NCBI GenBank assembly: GCA_015351705.1
Contig: JADIIM010000012.1
Span: forward strand, 38,164-102,163
From: Aeromicrobium sp.
GTDB lineage: Bacteria; Actinomycetota; Coriobacteriia; Anaerosomatales; Anaerosomataceae
Direction of reading: 5' to 3'
Length of the DNA stretch: 64,000 nucleotides
Of this stretch, positions 18,924 to 27,130 are shown piece after piece (the stretch's first letter is position 1; each line of letters opens with the position of its first letter). Position numbers and translations under genes: made by a program. A model generated the notes under the pieces. It was given only the letters and a program-made list of their open reading frames with translations, did no database searches and was not told the origin of the DNA.

Positions 18924-19082
18924 CTAGTCGGAGTCCTTCGCCGCCTCTTCCGCTTTCTTCAACTGCTTGGCGGCGTATACCAGGAAGCCGATGCTGAGCG
19001 CGACGACCGCGAAGAACACGACGACGAGCATGTTGAAGATGATGCCGGCGACGTTGTTTCCGAGAAGGAACCATCCATACAT
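18924..19082 (-). CDS. 52-residue single-pass membrane microprotein divergent from the dcw cluster
   Basis: 53 codons including stop, below usual gene-finder length. ATG 19082 has an ideal Shine-Dalgarno, GGAGGTGAG, at 8 bases on the minus strand. The product begins MYGWFLLGNNVAGIIF, has one strong hydrophobic helix of about 30 residues (through VVVFFAVVALSIGFLVY) and a charged, mostly Lys/Glu/Asp C terminus (KQLKKAEEAAKDSD), which suggests an N-out or N-in single-span protein with a cytoplasmic amphipathic tail. A minus-strand promoter is visible at 19122-19150. It precedes the DUF4349 lipoprotein by 109 bases. No family recognised. Confidence 0.72.
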   Translation of the reverse strand: MYGWFLLGNNVAGIIFNMLVVVFFAVVALSIGFLVYAAKQLKKAEEAAKDSD

Positions 19083-19121
19083 AGGGCCTGCTCACCTCCA
19101 TCGTGGCCACACACTGCTGCG

Positions 19122-19150
19122 ATTCTATCGTGGCCGTCCCAGGCGAGCAA
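19122..19150 (-). promoter_or_regulatory. Promoter of the 52-residue microprotein
   Basis: On the minus strand TTGCTC (19145-19150) and TAGAAT (19122-19127) are separated by exactly 17 bases. The predicted transcript start lies about 30 bases before the ATG at 19082, leaving room for the GGAGGTGAG ribosome binding site. Confidence 0.55.
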
Positions 19151-19289
19151 CCACCGTGCATGGAAGGCCGTCGCTTCGTTGTTCCACTGTCAAGGCCCGA
19201 TTCCTGCCTGTCACTCGCTTTGACGCGTCGACCGACCGCCCGGTTCGTGACGCGTCCGGTCATCGGGGGTGGAGCGTGATATCACTCAG

Positions 19290-19342
19290 GTGGGATGGAA
19301 TATCAAGAAAGTGTTGCAAAGTGGGATAGTGTGGCATAGAGT
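19290..19342 (+). promoter_or_regulatory. dcw promoter with overlapping MraZ-box-like direct repeats
   Basis: A promoter TTGCAA (19314-19319), 17 bases, TAGAGT (19337-19342) lies upstream of mraZ. Around it are GTG-starting units spaced at 10 bases: GTGTTG (19311), GTGGGA (19321), GTGGCA (19331) and a partial GTTGTG (19341), with another GTGGGA at 19290. MraZ operators in other bacteria are runs of TGGGN-like repeats at about 10-base spacing in the mraZ promoter. The arrangement therefore fits autorepression of the dcw operon by MraZ. The gap from 19083 to 19399 otherwise shows nothing besides the divergent microprotein promoter. Confidence 0.65.
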
Positions 19343-19399
19343 TGTGACATGAAGTGGCCCGAGGGCCACGATCCTGGTGCAGAAGTGGGGAGGGACGGG

Positions 19400-19834
19400 A
19401 TGTTTCTCGGCGAGTACCAGCACACGCTGGACGCCAAGGGGCGCCTGTCGCTGCCCGCGAAGTTCCGGAACCAGATGTCCGGGAGCTACGTGGTCGTCAA
19501 GGGCCTCGAGAAGTGTCTCTACGTGTTCTCGCCCGATGAGTTCGAGGCGTTCCTCGGCCAGCTCATGGAGCGGGGGGACTTCGGCAAGGAGTTCCGGCAG
19601 GTGCGCCGCTTCTTCACCGCAGGCGCCAAGGAAGACGAGTTGGACTCGGCCGGCCGCATCAGTGTGCCGGCGAACCTGCGCGATTACGCACGTCTTGAGC
19701 GCGACGTGACCGTCATCGGTAACGGCGACCGCATAGAGATCTGGGATGCCGCGGCCTGGGCCGCGTACAACGGCGAGACCGAGGGCCGGATCGAGGAAGT
19801 AACGAGCGAGCTGGCCGAACTCGGCATCCTGTAG
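19400..19834 (+). CDS. mraZ: Transcriptional regulator MraZ
   Basis: 144 residues, usual length. Two SpoVT/AbrB-like swapped-hairpin repeats each carry the family core: DAKGRLSLPAKFR (about 10-22) and DSAGRISVPANLR (about 86-98). MraZ binds repeated TGGGN boxes as a ring and represses the dcw operon. The start at ATG 19400 (MFLGEYQHTLDA) agrees with the conserved N terminus and with GGGGAGGGA upstream; an upstream ATG at 19349, at the transcription start, would add 17 unrelated residues. It is the first gene of the dcw cluster and lies 10 bases before rsmH. Confidence 0.96.
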   Translation: MFLGEYQHTLDAKGRLSLPAKFRNQMSGSYVVVKGLEKCLYVFSPDEFEAFLGQLMERGDFGKEFRQVRRFFTAGAKEDELDSAGRISVPANLRDYARLERDVTVIGNGDRIEIWDAAAWAAYNGETEGRIEEVTSELAELGIL

Positions 19835-19844
19835 GTCCTTGAGA

Positions 19845-20792
19845 ATGGAATACCGGCACACCCCAGTCTTGCTGGCCGAGGTTACGCAGCAGCTGACCTT
19901 ACACGACGGCTCGATCTTCGTTGACTGTACCTTAGGCGGGGCAGGTCACACGAAGCGGATAGCGCAGATTGTAGGCCCCACCGGCATCGTGGTGGGCATC
20001 GATCAAGACGACGCCGCACTTACCGCAGCAGCAGACACACTACGCCTCGGCCAGCAGGGATCTCCCGAGATCGTGCTCCTCAAAGGGAACTTCGGTGACC
20101 TCGACGACCTTCTCATCGAGGCCCGCGTCCCGTATGTAGACGCCTTCCTGTTCGATCTGGGCCTCTCATCCCCACAGCTCGACCATGTCGGTCGCGGTTT
20201 CACCTATCAGGAGGATGTCCCTCTCGACATGCGCATGGACACCTCAACGACGCAGCCTACCGCGGCCGACATCGTCAACACGTATTCCGAGTCCGGACTC
20301 GCACGCGTCATCCGTGAGTACGGCGAGGAACGGTGGGCCTCGCGCATCGCAGCCTTCATCGTAGCCGCGCGGGCCGCCCATCCGATCACCACGACCGGGA
20401 GGCTCGTCGAGATCATCAAGGCGGCGATACCGGCCTCAGCGCGCAGGACCGGCGGGCATCCGGCGCGTCGGACGTTCCAGGCGCTTCGGATCGAGGTCAA
20501 TCGCGAGCTTGAAGTGCTCGAGCGGGCGCTCCAGGCATCGATCGCCTGGCTCGCGCCCGGCGGACGGATCGCGGTCATCAGCTACCACTCGCTGGAGGAC
20601 CGTATCGCGCGCGATGTCTTCGCAGAGCACGCGAAGGGGTGTGTGTGTCCTCCCGATCTGCCGGTGTGCCGGTGCGGTCGGGAGCCGGTGCTCCAGATCA
20701 TCACGAAGAAGCCCATCGTCCCGACGGACGATGAGATAGCCGCGAATCCGCGGGCCCGGAGTGCACGACTGCGGGTAGCGGAGAAGCGGTGA
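19845..20792 (+). CDS. rsmH: 16S rRNA (cytosine(1402)-N(4))-methyltransferase RsmH (MraW)
   Basis: 315 residues. SAM-dependent methyltransferase modifying C1402 of 16S rRNA in the decoding centre. SAM-binding motif FVDCTLGGAGHTKRI (about 25-40), acidic VVGIDQDD, conserved FDLGLSSPQLD, DMRMD, HPARRTFQALRIEVNREL and HSLEDR. ATG 19845 is chosen as first codon of the conserved MEYRHTPVLL; TTG 19839 would add two residues. It is second in the dcw cluster as in most bacteria. Confidence 0.97.
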   Translation: MEYRHTPVLLAEVTQQLTLHDGSIFVDCTLGGAGHTKRIAQIVGPTGIVVGIDQDDAALTAAADTLRLGQQGSPEIVLLKGNFGDLDDLLIEARVPYVDAFLFDLGLSSPQLDHVGRGFTYQEDVPLDMRMDTSTTQPTAADIVNTYSESGLARVIREYGEERWASRIAAFIVAARAAHPITTTGRLVEIIKAAIPASARRTGGHPARRTFQALRIEVNRELEVLERALQASIAWLAPGGRIAVISYHSLEDRIARDVFAEHAKGCVCPPDLPVCRCGREPVLQIITKKPIVPTDDEIAANPRARSARLRVAEKR

Positions 20793-20809
20793 GCGCACGG
20801 CATCAGGGG

Positions 20810-20827
20810 CCCCGCCTCACGGCGGGG
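20810..20827 (+). other. Hairpin in the rsmH-ftsL spacer
   Basis: CCCCGCC (20810-20816), four-base loop, GGCGGGG (20821-20827): a perfect 7-bp GC stem directly before the GGAAGGAGG ribosome binding site (20835-20843) of ftsL. No T-run follows, so it is probably not a terminator and may tune translation or mRNA stability. Confidence 0.4.
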
Positions 20828-20852
20828 AAGGAGCGGAAGGAGGCCCACGGCA

Positions 20853-21422
20853 GTGGGCGCAGCGGCACGCAGGCTCGCACCGAGTGCGGCCCCGGTGCTA
20901 CCCGCACTGCGGGTGGTGACCGGTGGCCGTCATCGCACCCGTGCGCGTGCAGCTGACGCGCGCGGGGCGTTCGCGCTGGCCATGACGTGCCTCCTGATCA
21001 TCGCTGCCGCCGGAGTCGCTCGGGTGGCGCTCGCCGCCCAGGCCGCTGAAGCGGCCATCGACTCATGGGAGATCAAGACCGAGCTCAAGTCCGAGCGCTC
21101 GGTCACTCGTACGCTCGAGTCCGACCGCAGTGCCTTGGCCGCGCCGTCGCGCATCGAAGCGCTGGCGTGCGAGACGCTCAACATGGACCGTCCTGTGGAG
21201 GTCTGCTATCTCGCCTTGCCGACGGGCGGAGTGGCAGGAGACGACGCCAGCGGGGCGACGATGGCTGAGGCCGGGACAGCGGGGAGCGTCGACGCTGTCG
21301 ATCCCGCAGCGAGCGCACCGGCCCGTGGGCGTGGAAGCATCATGTCGACCATCATGGAGCTCGCCGCGGGCGAGGCCCAGGTGCTGCTCGTCGGCGACAT
21401 GGGACTCGGGCAGGCCAGATGA
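20853..21422 (+). CDS. ftsL: Cell division protein FtsL-like
   Basis: 189 residues. GTG 20853 has GGAAGGAGG at 9 bases. A basic cytoplasmic N terminus (to about 45) is followed by one membrane helix (LAMTCLLIIAAAGVARVAL) and a short coiled-coil region (IKTELKSERSVTRTLESDRSALAAPSRIEAL) ending with the septum-initiator-like CETLNMDRP. After that the protein continues with a low-complexity Ala/Gly-rich tail of about 70 residues not usual for FtsL. FtsL links FtsQB to FtsW-FtsI at the septum. Position between rsmH and ftsI supports the call; sequence similarity within this family is weak. Overlaps ftsI by ATGA. Confidence 0.8.
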   Translation: MGAAARRLAPSAAPVLPALRVVTGGRHRTRARAADARGAFALAMTCLLIIAAAGVARVALAAQAAEAAIDSWEIKTELKSERSVTRTLESDRSALAAPSRIEALACETLNMDRPVEVCYLALPTGGVAGDDASGATMAEAGTAGSVDAVDPAASAPARGRGSIMSTIMELAAGEAQVLLVGDMGLGQAR

Positions 21423-23179
21423 ACGGCCCGCGGAACGATCGGACCCGGCGCTCCGGCGGGGCGGCATCGAAGCGCTCGGCTCCCACCGGGCGCTTCTTGT
21501 TGCTGCTCTGCGTGCTCGGGCTGGGACTTCTCGTCGTGGCCGGCCAGCTCGTGCGCATCCAGGTCATCGACGGTCCGGTGTACGCCGCGAAGGCGGCGGA
21601 CCAGCGGACACGTGAGATCACGCTGAGCCCCCAGCGGGGATTCATCCTGGACCGCGAAGGCGAGGTCCTTGCCGAGACCGTGCCCGCACGGACGGTCTAC
21701 GCCGTGCCGAGTGTGATCGTCGACAAGGAGGGCGCTGCTCAAGCTATCGCGAGCACCCTCGGCGGGGATGCTGAGGAGTATCTGGCCCGGCTCGAGCGGG
21801 GAGGCACGTACCAGTACATCGCCCGTAAGGCCGACCCCACGCGCGCGGCGGCGTTGGAGGCGCTCGGCATCAGCGGGCTCGGCTTCCATGACGACTCGCG
21901 CCGCGTCTATCCGAGCAACGAGCTCGCCTGTCAGGTGCTCGGGTTCGTGGGCGTCGACGACACGGGGCTGTCGGGTCTGGAGCTCTACTACGACGACCTG
22001 CTCGCCGGCGAGCCGGGGCTGCTCATCGGGGAGCGCGACCGCGAGGGGCGGCCGATCCCCGGGGGTGTGGCGTTCGAAGAGGAAGCGATCGATGGCGTCG
22101 ACATCGTCCTGACCATCGACAAGGACATCCAGTACCACGCGCAGGTGGTCCTCGCCGAGACCGTTGAGGAGTGGGGCGCCGCGGCCGGGTCGGTGGTGGT
22201 GCTCGATCCGACGGACGGGGCGATACTCGCGATGGCGTCGGTCCCGGCGTTCAACCCCAATCGCTTCGGCGAGGCGGACCAGGCGGCGTACCGGAACCGC
22301 TCGATCGTCGACACGTACGAGCCGGGCTCGACGATCAAGTCGCTCACGGCGGCGGCCGTCATCGACGAGGGGCTGTACGAGCCCGAGAGCATGTTCGAAC
22401 TCCCGCCGACCATCACCGTCGGTGGCCGGACGATCAAGGAGGCCCACCCGCGGCCGACGGTCACCTGGTCGCTGACCGACATCGTCACGAACTCGTCGAA
22501 CGTCGGTGCCGTCAAGCTCGGCCAGGCCCTCGGCAAGGAGGGGCTCTACGAGTACTTCGCGCGCTTCGGTCTGACCGAGAAGACCGGCGTCGACTACCCG
22601 GGTGAGGTGCGCGGTTCGCTTCCACCGGTCGAGCAGTGGTCCGCATCGTCCATCGCGACCGTGCCGTTCGGGCAGGGCATCTCGATGACCCCGCTCCAGC
22701 TCGCCCGGGCGCTGTCTGCGATCGCCAACGGCGGTGAGTTGGTGACACCGCACTTTCTGAAGGATGTTCCGGACGCACCGGGGATGACGCTGGTGTGGCC
22801 GAAGGAGCGTGCGATCTCCGAGGATGCCGCAGCCAGGACGCGCGACGTGATGGCCGACGTCGTGACCGAGGGTACCGGCGCCGCTGCCGCGGTGCCGGGC
22901 TATCGTGTGGCGGGCAAGACAGGCACGGCGCAGAAGGCACGGACCGATGGGCGTCCGGGCTATGCGCAAGGGAAGTACGTAGCATCGTTCTCCGGCTTCT
23001 TGCCCGCCGAAGACCCCCGCGTGCTCGTCATCGTGACCGTGGACGAGCCGACCAAGTCCATCTACGGCGGGACCGTGGCGGCGCCTGCGTTCGCACGGAT
23101 CGCGGGCTTCGCGGTGGAGCATCTCAAGATCCCGCCGACGAGCCCGGTTACGGGAGTGTCACAGCCGGAACAGGAGTGA
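21419..23179 (+). CDS. ftsI: Septal peptidoglycan transpeptidase FtsI (PBP3, class B PBP)
   Basis: 586 residues. N-terminal membrane helix (about 22-44: RFLLLLCVLGLGLLVVAGQ), a dimerisation domain beginning RGFILDREGEVLAE, and a transpeptidase domain with SxxK in PGSTIKSLTAAA, SxN in NSSNVGAVKLG and KTG in AGKTGTAQKA. It crosslinks glycan strands at the septum with FtsW. No PASTA repeats at the C terminus (ends GVSQPEQE), in contrast with PBP2x-like relatives. Start overlaps the ftsL stop (ATGA), so translation is coupled. Confidence 0.96.
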   Translation: MNGPRNDRTRRSGGAASKRSAPTGRFLLLLCVLGLGLLVVAGQLVRIQVIDGPVYAAKAADQRTREITLSPQRGFILDREGEVLAETVPARTVYAVPSVIVDKEGAAQAIASTLGGDAEEYLARLERGGTYQYIARKADPTRAAALEALGISGLGFHDDSRRVYPSNELACQVLGFVGVDDTGLSGLELYYDDLLAGEPGLLIGERDREGRPIPGGVAFEEEAIDGVDIVLTIDKDIQYHAQVVLAETVEEWGAAAGSVVVLDPTDGAILAMASVPAFNPNRFGEADQAAYRNRSIVDTYEPGSTIKSLTAAAVIDEGLYEPESMFELPPTITVGGRTIKEAHPRPTVTWSLTDIVTNSSNVGAVKLGQALGKEGLYEYFARFGLTEKTGVDYPGEVRGSLPPVEQWSASSIATVPFGQGISMTPLQLARALSAIANGGELVTPHFLKDVPDAPGMTLVWPKERAISEDAAARTRDVMADVVTEGTGAAAAVPGYRVAGKTGTAQKARTDGRPGYAQGKYVASFSGFLPAEDPRVLVIVTVDEPTKSIYGGTVAAPAFARIAGFAVEHLKIPPTSPVTGVSQPEQE

Positions 23180-23233
23180 GGGCGGCGGTCGGGCCGGTGA
23201 TAGAATATGTCGGCTCACGAGCGGTAAGGACCG

Positions 23234-24685
23234 GTGGGAACGATACGACTGCGAGATCTACTTGAGGACGGCGTCCAGGTGTCCCCCGAGGCAGGGGATG
23301 CCGAGGTCGGCGGCATCACCTATCGCTCTGACGCGGTCAGGCCCGGCGACGCGTTCTTCTGCGTCCCGGGGTTCCGCCACGACGGACACTCGTTCGCGGC
23401 TGATGCCATCGCACGCGGTGCGGTCGCGCTCGTCTGCGAGCGCGGGTGTGCGCTCGGCGTGCCCGAGGCGGTCGTCTCCGACACACGTCGGGCACTCGCC
23501 ATCGCCGCCGCTCGCTTCCACGCTGACCCCACGTCCCGCCTGGAGGTCTTCGGCGTGACGGGCACCAACGGCAAGACCACCACGACGTATCTGATGGACA
23601 GCGTCCTGCGGGCGGCCGGACATGTGACAGGGCTCATCGGGACCGTGGAGACCCGCATCGCCGAGGAACGTCTTCCGTCCGGAAGGACGACGCCGGAGTC
23701 CGCCGACGTGCAGGCCCTGTTCGCCCGGATGTGTGACGAAGGCGTCTCGGCGGTGACGATGGAGGTATCGTCACATGCGATCGACCTTCATCGCGTCGAC
23801 GGCATCCGGTTCGCCGTAGCGGCGTTCACCAACCTCACGCAGGACCATCTCGACTACCATCGCACCATCGAGGAGTACTGGTCGGTGAAGCGGCGGCTGT
23901 TCACCGACTTCGACGTCCGCGAGCGTGTGGTGGACATCGATGACGCGTTCGGCGCCCGGCTCGCCGCGGAACTCGGCGTGTTCTGGACGGTCGGTCGGGC
24001 CGAGCAGGCGCAGGTCCGGGCCACCGATGAGGTCGCCGGACCGAGGTCAACGCTCTTCACGCTGCGCACGCCCGCAGGCGATGCGCGCGTCGACCTGCCG
24101 CTTGCCGGCGCGTACAACGTCAGCAACGCATTGGCGGCCGCCGGCTCGGCGTTGGCCTCGGGCATCGGGTTGGCCGAGGTCGTGACGGGTCTGGAACGTG
24201 CGCCGCAGGTGCCCGGCCGTCTCGAGCGCATCGAGGCCGGTCAGCCGTTCTCCGTCTACGTGGACTATGCTCACACACCTGACAGTCTGGCAAAGGCGAT
24301 AGCAGCCGTTCGCGCCGTGACCGCCGGTCAGGTGATCACCGTCTTCGGATGTGGCGGCGACCGCGACCCCGAGAAGCGGCCGTTGATGGGGCGGGCGGCA
24401 GGGGAGGGCTCCGATCGGGTCGTGGTCACGAGCGACAATCCGCGCAGCGAGGACCCGGTGGGGATCGTGCTCGCGATCGAGGACGGCCTGCGCGACACCG
24501 GTGCCGTGTACGAGGTCGAGATCGACCGGCGGACCGCGATCGGCCACGCGCTTGCGATCGCCGGTCCCACTGATGCGGTCCTGATCGCCGGAAAAGGACA
24601 TGAGGACTACCAGATCTTCAGCGACCGGACGATCCACTTCGACGATCGAGAGGTCGCCCGCGAGGAGCTGATGGCCCTATGCTGA
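23234..24685 (+). CDS. murE: UDP-MurNAc-L-Ala-D-Glu:meso-diaminopimelate ligase MurE
   Basis: 483 residues. Adds meso-DAP to the UDP-MurNAc-dipeptide. P-loop GVTGTNGKTTTT near residue 110, TTPESADVQ substrate loop, SSHAID, and the DNPR motif in TSDNPRSEDP, which marks DAP rather than lysine specificity. The organism therefore likely has a DAP-type wall. GTG 23234 has TAAGGA four bases upstream. A TAGAAT hexamer at 23201 in the ftsI-murE gap could be an internal promoter, but no -35 matches. Confidence 0.97.
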   Translation: MGTIRLRDLLEDGVQVSPEAGDAEVGGITYRSDAVRPGDAFFCVPGFRHDGHSFAADAIARGAVALVCERGCALGVPEAVVSDTRRALAIAAARFHADPTSRLEVFGVTGTNGKTTTTYLMDSVLRAAGHVTGLIGTVETRIAEERLPSGRTTPESADVQALFARMCDEGVSAVTMEVSSHAIDLHRVDGIRFAVAAFTNLTQDHLDYHRTIEEYWSVKRRLFTDFDVRERVVDIDDAFGARLAAELGVFWTVGRAEQAQVRATDEVAGPRSTLFTLRTPAGDARVDLPLAGAYNVSNALAAAGSALASGIGLAEVVTGLERAPQVPGRLERIEAGQPFSVYVDYAHTPDSLAKAIAAVRAVTAGQVITVFGCGGDRDPEKRPLMGRAAGEGSDRVVVTSDNPRSEDPVGIVLAIEDGLRDTGAVYEVEIDRRTAIGHALAIAGPTDAVLIAGKGHEDYQIFSDRTIHFDDREVAREELMALC

Positions 24686-26103
24686 CGCTTTCGGTGGGCA
24701 CGTTGCTTGAGGTGACCGGGGGCGAGCTGCTCGACGGACCGACGGTGACCATGGTCAACGGTCTCGCGATCGACTCGCGCGAGGTCCATCCCGGGGCGGC
24801 GTTCGTCGCCTTCACGGGTGAGCGCGTCGACGGGCACGCGTTCGCAGCGGACGCTCTTGCCGCGGGTGCCCGCGCGTTGCTCATCACGCGTGACGATGTT
24901 GGTGTCCGCGCGGCGATAGACCAAGCCGGTCGCTCCGAGGTCGCACTCGTTCTCGTCGCCGATGCTCACGCTGCCGTCGAGTCTCTCGGCGCGTGGCATC
25001 GGTCCCGGCTGATGTGTCCGGTCATCGGGATCACGGGCTCCACGGGCAAGACCACGACGAAGGACTTCGTCCGGAGCGTCCTCGCCACCCGCATGAGCGT
25101 GGTGGCTACGAGCGGCAATCGCAACAATGAGATCGGGGTCCCGCTCACGCTGATGGAGGCGGGCGCCTCCACCGAGGCGCTCGTGGTCGAGATGGCCATG
25201 CGCGGCGTCGGCCAGATCGAGCACCTGTGTCGTATCGCCCGGCCCACTGCAGGGCTTGTGACCAACGTGGGCGTGAGCCACATCGAGGTGCTGGGTTCCG
25301 AGGAAGCGATCGCATCGGCCAAGGGAGAGCTGGTCCGGGCGGTCCCGGGGGAGGGGCGCGTGTTCCTGAACGCCGACGACGCCTGGAGCGAGGTACTCGC
25401 ACGGGGAGCGCAGGCAGCGGTGACCACGTACGGGCTCGGCCCCACGGCGTCCGTATCCGCGCGTGACGTCTCCGTGGCCGAGGACGGCAAGCCGCGCTTC
25501 ACGCTCGTGTGCGAGCAGGGGACCGCCGAGGTCCGCCTGCCGACTCCCGGACGGCACAACGTCTACAACGCGCTCGCCGCCGCCGCGATCGGGCTGTACC
25601 TCGAGCTCTCGCTCGACGATGTCCGTGAGGGGCTGGAGTCCGCCACGTTCTCGCGGTGGCGGATGGAGACGTTCGAGAGTGCGAGCGGCGTGACGGTCAT
25701 CAACGACGCGTACAACGCCAACCCGACGTCGATGCGGGCGGCTCTGTCCGCACTGGCCGACGTCCCGGCGGGTGGCCGTAGGATCGCCGTGCTCGGCGAC
25801 ATGGCGGAGCTCGGCTCGCTTGCCGAGCTTGCGCACTTCCAGCTCGGCGAGGAGATAGCCGGCTCGGCCGCCGACGTGCTCATCACGGTCGGCGAGCGTG
25901 CACGGCGCATCGCGGAGGGTGCGCTTGCAGGTGGTCTGGACGAGGCTTCGGTGCGGACGTGCGCGACGGCCGCCGAGGCCTCCGAGGTGCTCGACGACCT
26001 GCTCGGACAGGGTGACGTCGTGCTGGTGAAAGCGTCGCGGGTGATGGGACTGGAGACTGTCGTGGAAGGGATCATCGAGCCCCGTGTTCAACCTTCTGCC
26101 TGA
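24679..26103 (+). CDS. murF: UDP-MurNAc-tripeptide:D-Ala-D-Ala ligase MurF
   Basis: 474 residues, Mur ligase fold in three domains. ATP P-loop GITGSTGKTTTKDF near residue 115, NRNNEIGVPLTL, VEMAMRGVGQIEHL and the C-terminal INDAYNANPTSMRAAL. Completes the pentapeptide stem. The ATG overlaps the end of murE by 7 bases and the 3' end overlaps mraY by 20 bases, so the three are tightly coupled. A ddl gene, which would make D-Ala-D-Ala, is not in the window. Confidence 0.97.
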   Translation: MLTLSVGTLLEVTGGELLDGPTVTMVNGLAIDSREVHPGAAFVAFTGERVDGHAFAADALAAGARALLITRDDVGVRAAIDQAGRSEVALVLVADAHAAVESLGAWHRSRLMCPVIGITGSTGKTTTKDFVRSVLATRMSVVATSGNRNNEIGVPLTLMEAGASTEALVVEMAMRGVGQIEHLCRIARPTAGLVTNVGVSHIEVLGSEEAIASAKGELVRAVPGEGRVFLNADDAWSEVLARGAQAAVTTYGLGPTASVSARDVSVAEDGKPRFTLVCEQGTAEVRLPTPGRHNVYNALAAAAIGLYLELSLDDVREGLESATFSRWRMETFESASGVTVINDAYNANPTSMRAALSALADVPAGGRRIAVLGDMAELGSLAELAHFQLGEEIAGSAADVLITVGERARRIAEGALAGGLDEASVRTCATAAEASEVLDDLLGQGDVVLVKASRVMGLETVVEGIIEPRVQPSA

Positions 26104-27130
26104 CATAGCGCGGTACCCGACGTATCAGCTGCTCGTGGCGGCGGTCGCGGCGCTCGTGCTCGCGGGCGTCCTGTTCCCGCTGTGGATCCGCCTCTTGCGG
26201 TTCCGGAACATCGGGCAACAGGTGCGCGCCGACGGACCGCAGGGACACCTGGTCAAGCAGGGGACGCCCACGATGGGCGGCGTGCTCATCTTGATCGTGG
26301 TCTCGGCGGTCTACCTGGGGCTCGGGGAGATCGGCCGCTCCGGGATCATCGGTCTCGTGGCACTGCTGGGCTGTGGCCTGCTCGGCTTCATCGACGACTA
26401 CGCCAAGGTGGTCCACGAGCGCTCGCTCGGACTGCGGCCGCGCGCCAAGATCGTGGGCCAGGCTGCCATCGCCTTCGCCATCGGCGTGCTGGCGGTCAAC
26501 TGGGCGCATGTGAGTCCGGAGATCATGCTGCCGTGGGGCGGTACGATCGATCTCGGCGTGTTCTCGGCAACGCTGGTGGTGGGGGCGTTCTCGATCGAGC
26601 TGCCGTGGCTGTACATCGCACTCGTGTTCTTCATGGTCATCTCGTTCTCCAACACGGTGAACCTGACCGACGGACTCGACGGGCTGGCGGCCGGCACAGT
26701 CATGATCGTGATGCTGGTGTTCGCGGCGATCGCGTTCCGGCAAGATGACCTGGAACTCGCCCTGTTCGCGGCCGCGGTCGCGGGCGCGTGCCTCGGCTTC
26801 CTGTGGTACAACAGCTTCCCCGCCGACATCTTCATGGGCGACACCGGCTCACTCGGCCTGGGTGCAGCCATCGCGACCATGGCCGTGGTGACCAAGACCG
26901 AGCTCCTGGCGCCGCTTCTCGGTGGAATCTACGTTGCCGAGGGGCTTTCGGTCATCCTGCAGGTCGCCTCGTTCAAGCTGACCGGCAAGCGCATCTTCCG
27001 GATGGCGCCGCTCCATCATCACTTCGAGATGAAGGGCTGGAGCGAGACGAAGGTGATGGTGCGGTTCTGGATCGTCACCGGCATCCTGGCGGGCGCCGGC
27101 TTCGCACTATGGATCGTGGTGGGACGATGA
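26084..27130 (+). CDS. mraY: Phospho-MurNAc-pentapeptide transferase MraY
   Basis: 348 residues, ten membrane helices. Forms lipid I from UDP-MurNAc-pentapeptide and undecaprenyl phosphate. Active-site Asp pair in FIDDYAKV, the NLTDGLDGLA loop and FMGDTGSLGLGA, and the C-terminal PLHHHFE signature. GTG 26084 overlaps the end of murF by 20 bases. Overlaps murD by ATGA. Confidence 0.98.
   Translation: MFNLLPDIARYPTYQLLVAAVAALVLAGVLFPLWIRLLRFRNIGQQVRADGPQGHLVKQGTPTMGGVLILIVVSAVYLGLGEIGRSGIIGLVALLGCGLLGFIDDYAKVVHERSLGLRPRAKIVGQAAIAFAIGVLAVNWAHVSPEIMLPWGGTIDLGVFSATLVVGAFSIELPWLYIALVFFMVISFSNTVNLTDGLDGLAAGTVMIVMLVFAAIAFRQDDLELALFAAAVAGACLGFLWYNSFPADIFMGDTGSLGLGAAIATMAVVTKTELLAPLLGGIYVAEGLSVILQVASFKLTGKRIFRMAPLHHHFEMKGWSETKVMVRFWIVTGILAGAGFALWIVVGR

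Noticed and set aside
19349..19399. ATG start adding 17 residues to MraZ
   Set aside because: MraZ proteins begin MFLGEY; the second ATG has a strong ribosome binding site, and the upstream ATG falls at the predicted transcription start.
23201..23206. TAGAAT upstream of murE as an internal promoter
   Set aside because: No -35 at suitable distance; noted in the murE entry only.
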